Shown here: positions 12,001 through 20,770 of the stretch, piece by piece
Layout of the letters: each line of letters opens with the position of its first letter
Position numbering within the stretch: position 1 is the first letter of the stretch
Origin: Macrocystis pyrifera
Lineage: Eukaryota > Sar > Phaeophyceae > Laminariales > Laminariaceae
Length of the DNA stretch: 64,000 nt
NCBI GenBank assembly: GCA_031763025.1
Contig: JASSKH010000009.1
Coordinates: forward strand, 248,001 to 312,000
Direction of reading: 5' to 3'
Program-made: the position numbers and the translations under genes
The notes under the pieces: model-generated
Told to the model about the DNA's origin: nothing
Seen by the model: the letters and a program-made list of their open reading frames with translations, nothing else
The model's database searches: none

Positions 12001-14621
12001 AAAAACTATTGACCCGACTTGACCCAACCCGCGAGATTTGGAAACCTGTTGCCCCAACCCGACCCGTGAGGTTTCGAACGCTTCTTGACCAGACCCGCAG
12101 GTCGGGTCATGACCCGCGAACACCCCTGATTTTTTGTAAACTTTTTAACGCCACGATTTTCCACAACAAAATACACTATTCGCGAAAATGCCCCTTTGTG
12201 TTGTTCCGATTAGTGACCCTCACAAGCATGTCAATTTCAGCTCTCGCCACCTGCATACCCATACCCGCTGACACCGCTGTGACCACGCATTTATTTGTGT
12301 TCTTTGTTTTTTGTGGGCTGGGTCACCGCAGGGGAGGGGCGAGCGCCGCCGTCATAGGCCTCACGTCGACCGCAGCCTTTGTGCCCCTCGTCATGCAATG
12401 TGCAGGCAACCCGCACTACCTCGCCAGAGCTGCAAGCTCGCGTGCCCTTGCAGCGCTTGTTCCGCCAGCACGAGCGTCGGGCGTCATCGCCGAGTTGCTT
12501 GGCAAGCTACCCAAGGACGCGGCGGACGACAGGTGCTTTGGGGCGGGTGCATACAACCACATTCATGGTGAGAAGTTATGCCTGCTCTTGGCCTTTTGGC
12601 GGGGGGCGGGGCGAGGGGTAGTAATACTCTCGCATATATATACATCTAAATACAACTATAATTACGATTTTTGGGGTCGTTGTCACTTGCTAGCTCTTGG
12701 CAGACAGACCGACTGATAGACAGCTCTTCGCAAATAGCCCTTCTTCTTTGAAACGGCCGAACAGCCAAACAGCCAAACAACCTTTCCTCTTTCTTCTTCC
12801 GCAAACTGCCAACCAATAGACAGCTCTTCGCACGGCGCCTAAAAGAGGCGCCTCGCCTTCGACGAACGGCATAGATAGGTGCAGCTGTCGGCGGCCAAGC
12901 TGTTGCTGTCGGTGGCGAATCTGCTGGTGCTGCAACCCCCGCCTCTCCCTTCTCCACGCCCCCTAAGCTCACCTCCCCCTCGTCGAGAGGCGCGTGGTCC
13001 TCGCCCTCTGGCAAGAGAGCGGCAACGACAACGACCGACCTGGTGCCGGCTGTTGTTTGCGACCAGTGCACGGACCAGCACTTCTTGGTCAAGAACTCCG
13101 CGCCTGGTGGCAAAACGTGGCCTTCGCCACCTGCAAGGATCTCATGTGCGCTGGTGGCGGGATCATCCTGACAGGGCAACCGACTGCGAGTTCTGTGCTC
13201 GCCCGATCAAGGAAGGGACTGTCTCGTACTCCCTCGAGACTGCTGACGGTGGTGAGTGTCTTATGTCTATTGCGCATGCTGTATGTTGCCAGTGCGTTCT
13301 TTTGGGGTTTTCAATTGCCTTTTTGCATACAAACCTACGTCAAAGCGTTTATTTATTTTTTTACTCATCCATGCTCGTTCTTTCCCCTTCGTGCGTTGCG
13401 TCGGCTCCTCTAACACACAGTGCACGCGAACGCGCACATGCACAACTGTTTGCGGGACGTGAACGAAGGAACGGAGGATTCAGCTGTCGCCGTCACCGCT
13501 GCACCGGACGACGTGAGTGCTGCTGCTACTGTGGTGCATTTTCGGTGGACACGATTTCTGTGTGCACATTTTTGGTGACCCTACGTACTGTTTTTGGCTG
13601 CCGCTGCTGCTGCTGCTGCCGCTGCTGCTGCTGTCAGCGCCACGCCATGAGTGCTGCTGCTGCTGTGCACCTGCTTCTCCTGTGCACTCGCTGCTGCTGT
13701 AGTGCTGCTGCGTTGTTGCCGTGCTGTGCACCTGCTGCTCCTGTGCACTTGCTGCTGCTGTATGTAGTGCTGCTGCGTTGTTGCCGTGCATCATGCTGGA
13801 AGCGTACATATTTTCGGATCGTCAATTCCGTAGGTTTTGCGATGGCGGCATACCAGGGCACATGCTTTTTTTCTTCCTTATTTTCACATCGTTGCTATGC
13901 TGCTGCTGCCAACGCTGCGGCGATTCGTTGCAGCTTCTGCTGCTGCTAATGCTGTAGCTGCTGCTGCTGCTGCTAATGCTGCCGCAATATCCGCTGAATG
14001 TTCGTATGTACTCGGATTACTGTTTTTCTTGGTCGTTTTTGTGCCCAAATGGTTCTTTTGAGATACGTGAAAAAATAGTTTTGTCGTTTTGCTCCTGCAT
14101 TTTGCGTACGTACTGCTTTTTCTCGTTTTTGGCTTGGTTATTTTCATATCGTCGCTGTGTTGCTGCTGTGCTGCTGCTGCGTTGTTGCCGTACATCATGG
14201 TGCACTTGTGTGTGTACATATTTCGGTATCGTCAATGAAATTCCGCACGTTTTGCGATTGCGGCATACCAGGGTACATACTTTTTTTCTTCCTTATTTTC
14301 ATATCGTTGCTATGCTGCTGCTGCCAACGCGGATTATTGTTTGTTGGCCGTTTTTGTACCCAAATGGGTTTTTTGACACGTAAAAAAAATATTTTGGTCG
14401 TTTTGCTCCTGCATTTTGCGTACGTCCTACTTTTCTCGTATTGCGTATTGTTGCTATGCTGCTGCTGCTGCTGCTGCGTTGTTGCCGTACAGCATGCGGA
14501 GGTGGGTCTATAGTGACGTACCAAAAATACTTTTCGGCCGGCCTCGGGGTACATACTTTTTTCTCCCTTCTTTTCATATCGTTGCTATGCTGCTGCTGCC
14601 AACGCTGTGGCGCTCCGTTGC

Positions 14622-14654
<33 letters not shown>

Positions 14655-17600
14655 CGCCGCAATATTCACTGAATGTTTGTATGTACTCGGATAATTGTGT
14701 TTGTACTCGGATAATTGTGTTTCCTGGTCGTTTTGTGGCGCTGCTGCGTTGTTGCCGTACATCATGCTGGACATGACTTGTGTGTCTATTAAACTTGTGC
14801 GTGTGTACATATTTCTGTATCGTCAATGATTTTTGTTGTGGTGCTGCTGCGTTGTTGTCGTACATCATGCTGGACGTGATTTGTGTGTGTACTGTATTAC
14901 ACTTGTGTGTGTACATATTTCTGTATCGTCGATGAAATCACGTACTTGCTGCTTCTGCTGCTGCTGCTGCTGCCGTCGTATAGCAAGCGATGACGTACTG
15001 CTGTTGTTGTGCCGCTGTAGAGCAGTACAAATAATGAACTCTGCCCCCCCCCCCCCCCCCTTCCCCCTCCCCCGCCATTCCCTGCACGCCACTCCCGCCC
15101 CGCGCACCCTATGTTTACTTCGACCAGGTCCGTAGCAAGTGCTACAAGTGCCGCCTGACGGACTCCACCATCAAAGACGGAGAGATATCATCAAGCGCAA
15201 GAAGACTCCCTTCCATTTCGCCTGCTCCAGGGCTTCGCGGAATTCCGAAGCAGTACGCCAAGCAGATTGTCGCCATCCAGGACGAATGAAAGGAAACAAA
15301 TTGTTTCCCACATTTCCCAAAATCACGATTATTTCTGACATATCCAACGGGTTCAACAGCGAACAGATCCACATTCTGGGCCTCCCGCCTCGTTACTACA
15401 GCAGCCTGGAAGACTATTTACATATCATTTCTCATCCAAACTCCTATGCTGGCTACATCGAAATCGCGGCCGCCCCGCAACTACCTGGTATACAACATTT
15501 CCATAACCGTTGTCGTTTCCGGCACTGCTGCTTTCTCTCCTGTCCCAAACCTTCCTTTAAACAACAGCCTGTATGTTGTATATCATCCACATGCCAAGCA
15601 CTACTCCACTCTCTCCCCACACTGATGAAAGATGTTATTCTTATTATTAGACGAATGTCATTCTTACTCTTGCGTCACCCGATCTTACGTTTCACATCAC
15701 ATTCATAAATAAACGCGATTATTTCCTCCTTCACGGTTTCTTACACAAATACATTTAGTTTGGTTGGCTTTGGGCTATGACGCCAATAAACTGCAGTTAT
15801 ATGTGCAAGAAACGACGGAGTACCCACTCCGAAGGAAAGCCTTGTATATATATATATATATATTAGGGGGGGGGCGTAAAAGTTGTCGCTGTAAATATGG
15901 ACTATAGAGCGGGCGATGTTGAAATGAGCATGGTATTGTGTCTCCCTGTTGGGGAGGGGGGTGGGGATGCTGTGTTGGGCGTATCATTGAGCAGCGCGGC
16001 GTGTTGGCATAAAATTCAGCTTCCGTACCCTGGAATTACCCTACTGTGGAACTGATAGATCGCTACCGTGTCAAGGTTGTGGCACTCCCCCCCATGCTTC
16101 GCTGTCCTAGCCCTGGGAGTTGTGTTTCCTTCCCTTCAACTTTGAATCGACCACCAACTTCGTAATGTACTGCTGTACCAGGTATTACGTTGTTAGTTAT
16201 ATGTTTCACTGCAAAGTGCATAAGCTTCCGTACTCCTGTACGGTTACCAAGCACTTGTTGAGTGAGGCCGTGGTGATTGGAAAGGTTGGGGTTGCTTCTA
16301 ACGTCGCCATGGACCTCCTCTGCCGCCTTTGGCGTTGTCTTGTGTTTCGGTTTATTGCAGGAACGTTGCTTCAGGTGACGGAGCTTCTTATGGCGGCAAG
16401 GTCTTCTCAAGGCGGCGATCAGTTCGCGGAGACAAGCGCGAGCGCACAAGGCGAACAAGACAGCCCGACCCAGTCAATAGCAGACGAGGGCCCGGGGTCT
16501 CTTTCGGAAAAGGTGGCCATGGCAGCGGGGCCGGCCGTGCAAAACCTTTTGTGGCTGGCCGACCCTGCCCTGTCGCCCTGCCAGCCAATTCGACACGCCA
16601 TGATAAACGTCCTAGAAATGCTTGCCGGATTCGAGAGGGCCGGAAGAGGCTCTGTCCGGAAATTCCGATCCGCGCTAGAGACCGCCTGGGAAGTCAATTT
16701 TGCCGACGCGGTTCGGTCTGGGTCTGGCGCTCATGCTGTGCCGGGACGGTCGGTGCTGGTTGCCGCCGTTGTGGGCGCGGCAGTTCGACGCCGCTTAGGG
16801 AGAGCTTTGGTGGAGGAAGCGGGTAGTGCTTGCGAGGGTCCTGCCAACGGGGAGGAGGGTGCGGAAACATCACCCGCAAATGAGGTGCAGTTCGCGACAA
16901 GCCTTTTGACGTCTCCTGATACGGACGTCCGAGACTCGGCGATAAAGGCGACCAAAAAGTTTTTCGGGCCGGGGTCGGGTCATGATCGAAAGGCAAAGGT
17001 GTCGCAGGAGGGGTCACTCCTGGTCTGGGCTGCTGCGGCGGACGCGTTGATGTTTGAGGTCCACCCTCCAAACGTCAGGAGGCTGGTTCGTCTGCTCTCT
17101 CGCGTGGGCCTGTGTCTTTCCGGGTGTTCGTTGCCTGGTTCTGTGGGGCTGCTGTGGAACCGCCTCCACGGGATTTGCGAAGACGGTGCCGCCGGAGGGT
17201 CGGAGGAAGTTCACGCCGGCGCGCTGGAGGTGATGGGGGCTATCGTAAGGCTAGGTAAGCCGGTCGCTGATGGGTCCCTCTCTGCTGTTGACTTCGACAA
17301 GTTCGCGGGCTTGTTGGAGGTCGCGGCGGATGCACTAATGCCAGCGTCAACGAGGGCGGCTTCAGCGGCGTCGCTTTCGTCCTCCCGGCTCCTAGCGGCG
17401 GCTGCGCCGGAACACATTGATGTCCGGACCGGCCCGGGTGCGTGCGATGTCGGTGTGTTCGTGCGCCTGTGGTTCGTGGCCCTGTCGCTGCTTCAAGATG
17501 ACGAAGAGCGCGTGCGGATTTGTGCCGCCCGCGCATGCGCCGATGCAGCCCACGACTCTTCGTCCCAAGTGAACGATGGCGAGGGTGTGCCGGCTTCTAA

Positions 17601-18348
17601 AGAAGGGGGTGGGGGTGGGCGAGTGGATCTTGTCGCGGTGGACCTCGTGCTTGCGCGATTAGCGGGTCTTGCCGAGGATCTCAGAGATGACGGCCGCGCC
17701 GCTGAGCAAGTCGCTTTGAATTTGTTGAGAGCGCTCGCCAGCCCGCCGGAGACACGCGGTGAAACCCTAACGTCGGTGCACGACAATGTTACCGTTGATG
17801 CTACGGATGAGGGTGCTGGTGCGGGTGCTCAGGAGTTTGGGGGTGACGATGCGGATATGGCCATTGGTGGAGCAGGCGAGGACAGCGAGATGATATTTGG
17901 GCACGAGGAGCGAAATCAGTTTCAAGAGCCTGGCTTGTTCGCACGTGTTGCTGCGCCTTATCTTCGTAGGGCTCTGCTTGCACTCAATGCTCGAAACCGG
18001 ACGCTGCCAAGGACTGTTGTACAGGAAATGGCTGGCGCGCTGGATGGACTCGCTGAAAAGCTTGAGGGCTTGAAGGGTTCGCCGAGCACGACCTGGCTTC
18101 CCGCGGTGTATCTCGGGATGACTTCAGCTACAGCGGTTGGGGGGGCTGTTTTGGAGTTCACGGTTTCACGTCATAACTGTAAGCACGATGGCGATGGCGG
18201 TCGTGAGGGTGGCGTTGATTTATTGGGGAAGGTTGCTCGTGCAGTAAAGGCGTGCGAGGATTTTGATGCGATTGTTAATGTCAATGAAAGCGTGCACCCA
18301 GAGGTATCGCGTGGAGTTAGTCTTGCGCTGCGTGCATTCCGGCAGTAG
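1..18348 (+). CDS. THADA: THADA / Trm732 homologue (DUF2428 HEAT-repeat protein), 5-prime partial, multi-exon
   Basis: Large alpha-solenoid protein; the family (human THADA, yeast Trm732) partners the FTSJ1/Trm7 methyltransferase for 2-prime-O-methylation of tRNA position 32. My exon model is 1-38, 645-784, 1705-1770, 2262-2626 (disturbed), 3436-3582, 4110-4579, 5289-6315, 6556-6678, 7478-7542, 8780-8993, 9421-9550, 10411-10487, 10948-11182, 12332-12567 and 16361-18348 (stop TAG). Family blocks appear in the expected order: HVDETLRMSALSLL, SLYPGCPFEREVLGLE, SSWDRTRSLA with ESDRGALILRLVF, LLSLKHMG, LRRSTGLALAFASIL, STVHALNVLRVVFAD, DPTWAVRNSSMMVF, MHPVLYPILLLLARL, FVPLVMQCAGNPHY, and NHIHG joined to TLLQVTELL. 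Most splice phases match. The first several hundred residues are outside the window. Unresolved: the frame inside 2262-2626 and the junctions 10487/10948 and 11182/12332. Identification is very secure; exact limits are inferred. Confidence 0.93.
508..620 (+). repeat. ACCCGACCCG-type degenerate repeat
   Basis: GTCACCCAACCCAACCCGCG, GACCCGGCCCCCGAGATTTG and similar pieces match the 11.3-12.1 kb and 45.2-45.4 kb arrays (pyrimidine-rich GACCCG blocks alternating with GAGATTTG). It lies in a THADA intron. Confidence 0.7.
645..784 (+). CDS. THADA: THADA exon
   Basis: Acceptor TTTTCCAG at 644 and donor GAG|GTGAGA at 785. The peptide contains HVDETLRMSALSLL followed by a Pro-rich turn and MDLLRE, the typical THADA helix pair before DUF2428. 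It exits in phase 0. An alternative donor GTAACG at 797 is also in phase 0. Confidence 0.8.
1705..1770 (+). CDS. THADA: THADA exon (66 bp)
   Basis: A short exon between TTGTCAAG and the donor CAG|GTCAGT, phase 0 on both sides. It encodes VLPYSLKVFGAQSRQLLL, matching the family segment in which a Leu-Pro helix is followed by FRQ-type residues. The open frame upstream of 1705 (C-rich run) is intronic. Confidence 0.7.
2262..2626 (+). CDS. THADA: THADA exon with internal 80-bp tandem duplication and frame conflict
   Basis: The acceptor TGCCCAG ends at 2261 and the donor GAG|GTGAGA follows at 2627. The exon end encodes ERVEIFVRWLGE, which joins in phase 0 to the next exon (LRSLYPG), as in the family. 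Just upstream the sequence is duplicated with a period of 80 bp (2278-2357 and 2358-2437). Since 80 is not a multiple of 3, the two copies read RTVRVCGKEL in different frames, and the long open frame (2239-2625) is not the frame of the conserved exon end. Either assembly indels or real damage; no frame runs through cleanly. Confidence 0.5.
2278..2437 (+). repeat. 80-bp tandem duplication (two copies)
   Basis: CCGTGAGGGTCTGCGG begins at 2280 and again at 2360. About 70 of the 80 bases are identical, with single-base differences at the junctions. It lies within a THADA exon. Confidence 0.9.
3436..3582 (+). CDS. THADA: THADA exon
   Basis: Encodes LRSLYPGCPFEREVLGLE, the signature THADA block (sLYPGaPyeRk...LE). 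The acceptor is GGTAG at 3435, or GAG at 3438 in the same frame; the preferred donor is AAAG|GTCCGT at 3583, phase 0. An earlier in-frame donor at 3523 is possible but weak. Confidence 0.75.
4110..4579 (+). CDS. THADA: THADA exon
   Basis: Acceptor TTTCTGTAG, donor CACAG|GTTTTG, entry phase 0 and exit phase 2. Encodes WVDTLLALLGSSWDRTRSLA, an FPCPLAG turn and RQQESDRGALILRLVF, hallmark blocks of the DUF2428 neighbourhood. The last third is a low-complexity Gly/Asp/Glu insertion. Confidence 0.88.
5082..5103 (+). repeat. Interstitial telomere-like (CCCTAA) array
   Basis: Almost four tandem CCCTAA units in the intron between two THADA exons. Shorter copies occur at 3346-3360, 10242-10256, 60703-60720 and 61019-61033. 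All are interior, so none marks a chromosome end. Confidence 0.9.
5289..6315 (+). CDS. THADA: THADA exon, start of DUF2428 (1,027 bp)
   Basis: The acceptor CTCAACAG gives phase 2, matching the previous exon. Conserved parts are LLPHGVLLAVHHVLL, KRRAVVGALLKQAFRAL, VVGAWLLAKEACRCLATMV and LLESLLSLKHMG. They are separated by long hydrophilic insertions rich in Gly and Ser, as is common in algal proteins. The exon ends GCTCAG|GTGCGC in phase 0. Confidence 0.88.
6556..6678 (+). CDS. THADA: THADA exon
   Basis: Acceptor CACAAG, donor GAG|GTGAGG, phase 0 on both sides. Encodes AAFQAVCEALLHGG, then LPSLWLDKLLQQL, continuing the KHMG helix of the previous exon exactly as in the family. Confidence 0.85.
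7478..7542 (+). CDS. THADA: THADA exon (65 bp)
   Basis: A small exon between GGCTAG and GAG|GTGAGT, entering in phase 0 and leaving in phase 2. Encodes FVLRRSTGLALAFASILRAE, the very conserved RRSAGlp.af block of DUF2428. It is hidden in a region where the longest open frame is a different one. Confidence 0.85.
8780..8993 (+). CDS. THADA: THADA exon ending at a GC donor
   Basis: The acceptor GTGCCTCAG gives phase 2, matching the previous exon. Encodes LLPRCMRHLLAL and STVHALNVLRVVFAD, the DUF2428 core. Phase and family alignment place the end after CCCAG at 8993, so the intron starts GCGAGG. The nearby GTATGT at 8981 would break the frame. Confidence 0.83.
9421..9550 (+). CDS. THADA: THADA exon, DUF2428 core
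   Basis: Acceptor CCAACAG and donor T|GTGAGT, phases 0 in and 1 out. Encodes AAVCGFEDPTWAVRNSS and MMVFASIMQRAVGG, the most diagnostic THADA/Trm732 motif (W-x-VRNSS). Confidence 0.92.
10411..10487 (+). CDS. THADA: THADA exon
   Basis: The acceptor CTTGACAG gives phase 1, matching the previous exon; donor AAA|GTAAGA. Encodes GAITAEAFFPAAFK, corresponding to the family block with FF before the LHPFLL helix. It exits in phase 0, whereas the next exon needs two bases, so a micro-exon, an unusual site or an indel is unresolved. Confidence 0.65.
10948..11182 (+). CDS. THADA: THADA exon
   Basis: Acceptor GCGGACAG, donor GAG|GTAAGG. Encodes LHPFLLSQLKRAADHA and, after a low-complexity insertion, MHPVLYPILLLLARL, both diagnostic of the family. 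Confidence 0.85.
11183..12331 (+). other. THADA intron filled with ACCCGACCCG-type repeats
   Basis: 1.1 kb with no coding signal that I recognise. Most of it is a degenerate tandem array of GACCCGACCCG plus GAGATTT spacers (separate entries). A short missing THADA exon could be here, because the phases of the flanking exons do not match. Confidence 0.6.
11295..12125 (+). repeat. ACCCGACCCG / GAGATTT degenerate minisatellite
   Basis: Blocks such as GACCCGACCCGACC are separated by GCGAGATTTxxAACACCTCCT spacers, with a repeat unit of roughly 45 bp. Arrays occupy about 11295-11600 and 11830-12125, with a diverged stretch between them. The reverse-complement motif GGGTCGGGTC also occurs inside, so some units are inverted. 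Confidence 0.85.
12332..12567 (+). CDS. THADA: THADA exon
   Basis: Acceptor CACCGCAG. Encodes AAFVPLVMQCAGNPHY, SSRALAALVPP and NHIHG. The donor G|GTGAGA at 12568 leaves phase 1, which matches the terminal exon perfectly (NHIHG-TLLQ). The entry phase is not compatible with the preceding exon as modelled. Confidence 0.83.
13040..15289 (+). pseudogene. Candidate nested gene remnant with PARP-type zinc-finger-like motifs
   Basis: Three pieces splice with matching phases: about 13040-13250 (donor G|GTGAGT), 13420-13511 (acceptor CACACAG, donor GAC|GTGAGT) and 15128-15289 (acceptor GACCAG, stop TGA). The first contains CEFCARPIKEGTVSY, the second HMHNC, and the third VRSKCYKCRLTDSTIKDGE, resembling the Arg-Ser-x-Cys-x2-Cys...Ile-Lys-x-Gly start of PARP-type zinc fingers. 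The matching HFAC pair (PFHFACS) is present but one frame off, and the frame returns by GLRGIPKQYAKQ. A further frame change is needed in the first piece (CDQC versus CEFC). Same strand as THADA, wholly inside its last intron. It could be a pseudogene, or a gene with assembly indels. The family assignment is my inference from short motifs. Confidence 0.4.
13580..14990 (+). repeat. CTG-rich diverged tandem repeat array
   Basis: Runs of CTG alternate with a recurring cassette containing GTTGTTGCCGTACATCATG, a TACATATTT...GTATCGTCAATGAAAT block and TTCATATCGTTGCTATGC. I see cassettes near 13700-13925, 14165-14340, 14450-14600, 14740-14830 and 14840-14940. The many Cys/Leu/Ala-rich open frames here come from this repeat and are not genes. 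Confidence 0.85.
15846..15863 (+). repeat. (TA)n microsatellite
   Basis: About nine TA units, followed by TTAGGGGGGGGG. Confidence 0.9.
16361..18348 (+). CDS. THADA: THADA terminal exon (C-terminal 662 codons with stop)
   Basis: The acceptor TTTATTGCAG joins the 12567 donor in phase 1, restoring NHIHGTLLQVTELL. The exon stays open for about 660 codons to TAG at 18346-18348. It is rich in Ala, Gly and Val, with HEAT-like helices (VQNLLWLADPALS, RHAMINVLEMLAGFE, VSLALRAFR) and acidic insertions. The open frame upstream of 16361 (from 16120) is intron. Confidence 0.9.
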
Positions 18349-19000
18349 TCGTCTCTTTCACAGACGTTCGACCACCTCCGTCTCGCCCCAGAGAAATACC
18401 ACATTTTTTAACAAAAGAACTGGGATGGTGCTCGTAGCATTGTTGACCTTACGCTTGAAGAACACCGCTCATGAGCGGCACTGCAACGGAGTTCGCTTCC
18501 CTGGGCTGGATTGTGGCAACTCACCGGCAGCGGTGTTCAAGTAGAAACTGGTGGTACCACTGGCAACGAACAAGGCGTGGTCGATGGCACACAACCGCAC
18601 TTGTCCAAAGAGAATGCTCGTTTCCGGCGACTGTGCTCGTACATATTAAGCGGTGAAAGATGTACTCATGACATCACTCTCCTTGTGACAGCAGTATTAG
18701 TTATTCAGAGATTTGGTACGGAGATCTGGGTTTGGTACGGAGATCTGGCGGGACATTGCGGGAATATTGGGGGATACGTGTGGGAATTGGTATTGAGTTC
18801 TGGGTACACCTGACCAAGGTGGGCCCCTTTTCGTGTTGGTGTGGGCACGCGCCATACCCACTCCATCTTCTCTTCAACGTCCACGATAATATACACGAAC
18901 GAACCGTCCGATCTTGACCGCCTGCCTTCATTTCGAGAGCCCCGTCAACTGGGCCGACTGCACCATTCACGATTTACCTATTACACTAGTGTCGCGTGAT
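18349..19000. other. Intergenic, 3-prime of THADA
   Basis: No gene seen. It contains a short direct repeat of TTTGGTACGGAGATCTGG (18713-18749). A retrotransposon gag begins downstream. Confidence 0.6.
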
Positions 19001-19060
19001 CGTGGGTGAGTGTTGTGAGAAACCACAGCCTGCGGTTGGCAGCATTTTTTATTTCTTCAT

Positions 19061-20763
19061 ATGACTTCTCCGCCGAGTATGAGGGATGGGACGCCATTCC
19101 CTCCTCGGCCCAGCAGACGATCAGGGAGGCGCACTACGCCAGAGAAGCAGCGGAGGCGGAGCTTCTCCATGTACAGCAACAACAAGAACAAGAGCAGCAG
19201 GAGGCAGCCGCGTCAGCGCGATCCGACATTCCTGCGCCAGGCTTGCCACACGGGGCGGACACGCGAGCAGAGTCATCGGCAGCACATACATGCACGAGAT
19301 GAACCGCGGCTGACATCCGGTGGACAAGATCTGGCGCACCAGCTGGTCCGAGCAATGACGCTCGGGACCAACGCAGGCACTTTAGCATATGATTCCATGA
19401 AGCCATGGGACAGAAAGATAGGGGCAGGGGATGACGAACAGACAGGAGTGCAGGGTTTGTCGAGCATGATGATTGCTGTGTGTGGCCAAAACGGGACTTT
19501 GTCTGTGTTGGAGCAGGAAAAGGCAGTGAAGGTTAGACTTGAACATGCTGACAGGGCTGCATTGGTAGCCGAACATTCGGAGGAGATAGTGAGAAAGTCG
19601 TATGAAATGTGGGGCATGCTCATTCAGAAGATTCCGTACGCATCCATCATGAGGATGATTTTGTCTGCTGGTAGCCCTCAGGAATGATGGGCGTGCTTTA
19701 GGAAATACTATGAAAGGCGTGCAGGGTCAGAGAAGGCAACACTCCGTAGGGATTGGTGTAATGTGAAGCAGGCAGAGGGTGAAATGCCAAGAGAGTACCT
19801 GACAAGGGCGTCTGTAATCCGGACCAAGCTTGAATCGTACGAGACTCCTATGGACGATGTGGAAGCTAACCACCACATTGCTGCTGGCCTCTCCTCTCTC
19901 TATGAGATTGAGACCAGCATTTTGCTTGCCACTTCTTCTTTGTCGTTTGCACAAATGCGCGAGGTAGTGCAGTCCGCTCACGACCGCCGGGAGATGAAGA
20001 GAAGGGAGAAGGAGAGCGAGTGCGGGGGCATGACATTCATGGCTGCCGGACCTGGGCGAGGGCACGGTGCCAGGGGCGGCGGAGGTTCGAGATCGCGGCA
20101 GCGCCATCCCGCGGACGCTGGTGGAGGAGGCAAATGGTGCCGTCAACACGGACATTACAACCACGACGACAGCGAGTGCCACGAGCAGCAGCGCCAGCGA
20201 GAGTGGGACAACAGCGAGGTCGAGCGCAGGCACCACGAGGCCTACCGACAACGTCAGCACAACCTTGGGTTCGACGTCGGCCTGCCGTGCGGAGGACAGC
20301 AGCCGCTAAACGCCGGAGGAGCAGCTGCTTGGAGCTACGCGCATGCACCGCAGCAGGGTCGCGGTCGTGGCCATTCAGGTCGCGGCGGCGGCCATGGTGG
20401 TCCCGGTGGCCGTGGAGGCCCCGGTGGACGTGCATTTCGCGGAGGCCGTGGAGACGGGGGCGGGGGAAGATGGGCGCCCGGCGGGGCTGGGGGGCGGTGG
20501 TCGGCTTACGCTGGTTACAACCCTCATCAAAACCAGCCATGCACGCAGGACGCCCGCGCATGCATCGCGCAAGAAGTTTCCCCCCGCTCCTGTACGACGA
20601 GTACGGCAACTTCTTTTACGACGACACCTACTACCAGCAGCATCAGTACGAGTACGGTGGCACTGGCGGGTCCTGGGGCCTTCGACACAAACAAGAAATT
20701 CGTAAGAAATCGACTGTTGAGATTGCCTGGTACAAAGCGTGTAGAGCTGCAGGAGATCTGTAA
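19061..20763 (+). pseudogene. Gag of a Copia-like element (no pol follows)
   Basis: One frame runs from an ATG near 19061, broken by a single TGA at 19685-19687, and continues to about 20570. It has a Copia UBN2-like capsid region (KSYEMWGMLIQKIP, AGSPQE, WACFRKYYERR, IAAGLSSLYE), a CHHC zinc knuckle (WCRQHGHYNHDDSEC) and an RGG-rich tail (RGGGHGGPGGRGG). Beyond about 20560 the natural continuation (YDEYGNFFYDDTYYQQHQ) is in another frame, so a second lesion is likely. No protease, integrase or RT follows; the next 200 bp look like LTR sequence. This fits a gag-only (TR-GAG-like) or deleted Copia element. It is related to, but clearly diverged from, the gag of the 30-37 kb element. Confidence 0.75.
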
Positions 20764-20770
20764 ACAATAC

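Larger units (their letters stand above)
12568..16360 (+). other. Last THADA intron (3.8 kb), with a nested gene candidate and CTG repeats
   Basis: Starts G|GTGAGA and ends TTATTGCAG. It holds a candidate nested zinc-finger gene (about 13040-15289), a CTG-rich tandem array (13580-14990), a C-run at 15045-15060 and a TA microsatellite at 15846-15863. The stretch 15290-16360 holds nothing else I can name. Confidence 0.7.

Noticed and set aside
12879..13949. Long plus-strand open frame rich in Cys, Leu and Arg
   Set aside because: Its second half is the CTG array read as Leu/Cys runs and its first half is a shadow of the nested zinc-finger candidate in another frame; not a gene as a whole.
14299..14916. 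Minus-strand 205-codon frame rich in Ser/Gln/Asn
   Set aside because: It is the CAG complement of the CTG array; no domain and no splice context.
16120..16360. Open frame continuing upstream of the THADA terminal exon
   Set aside because: The acceptor at 16360 restores the conserved NHIHG-TLLQ junction in phase; upstream is intron.
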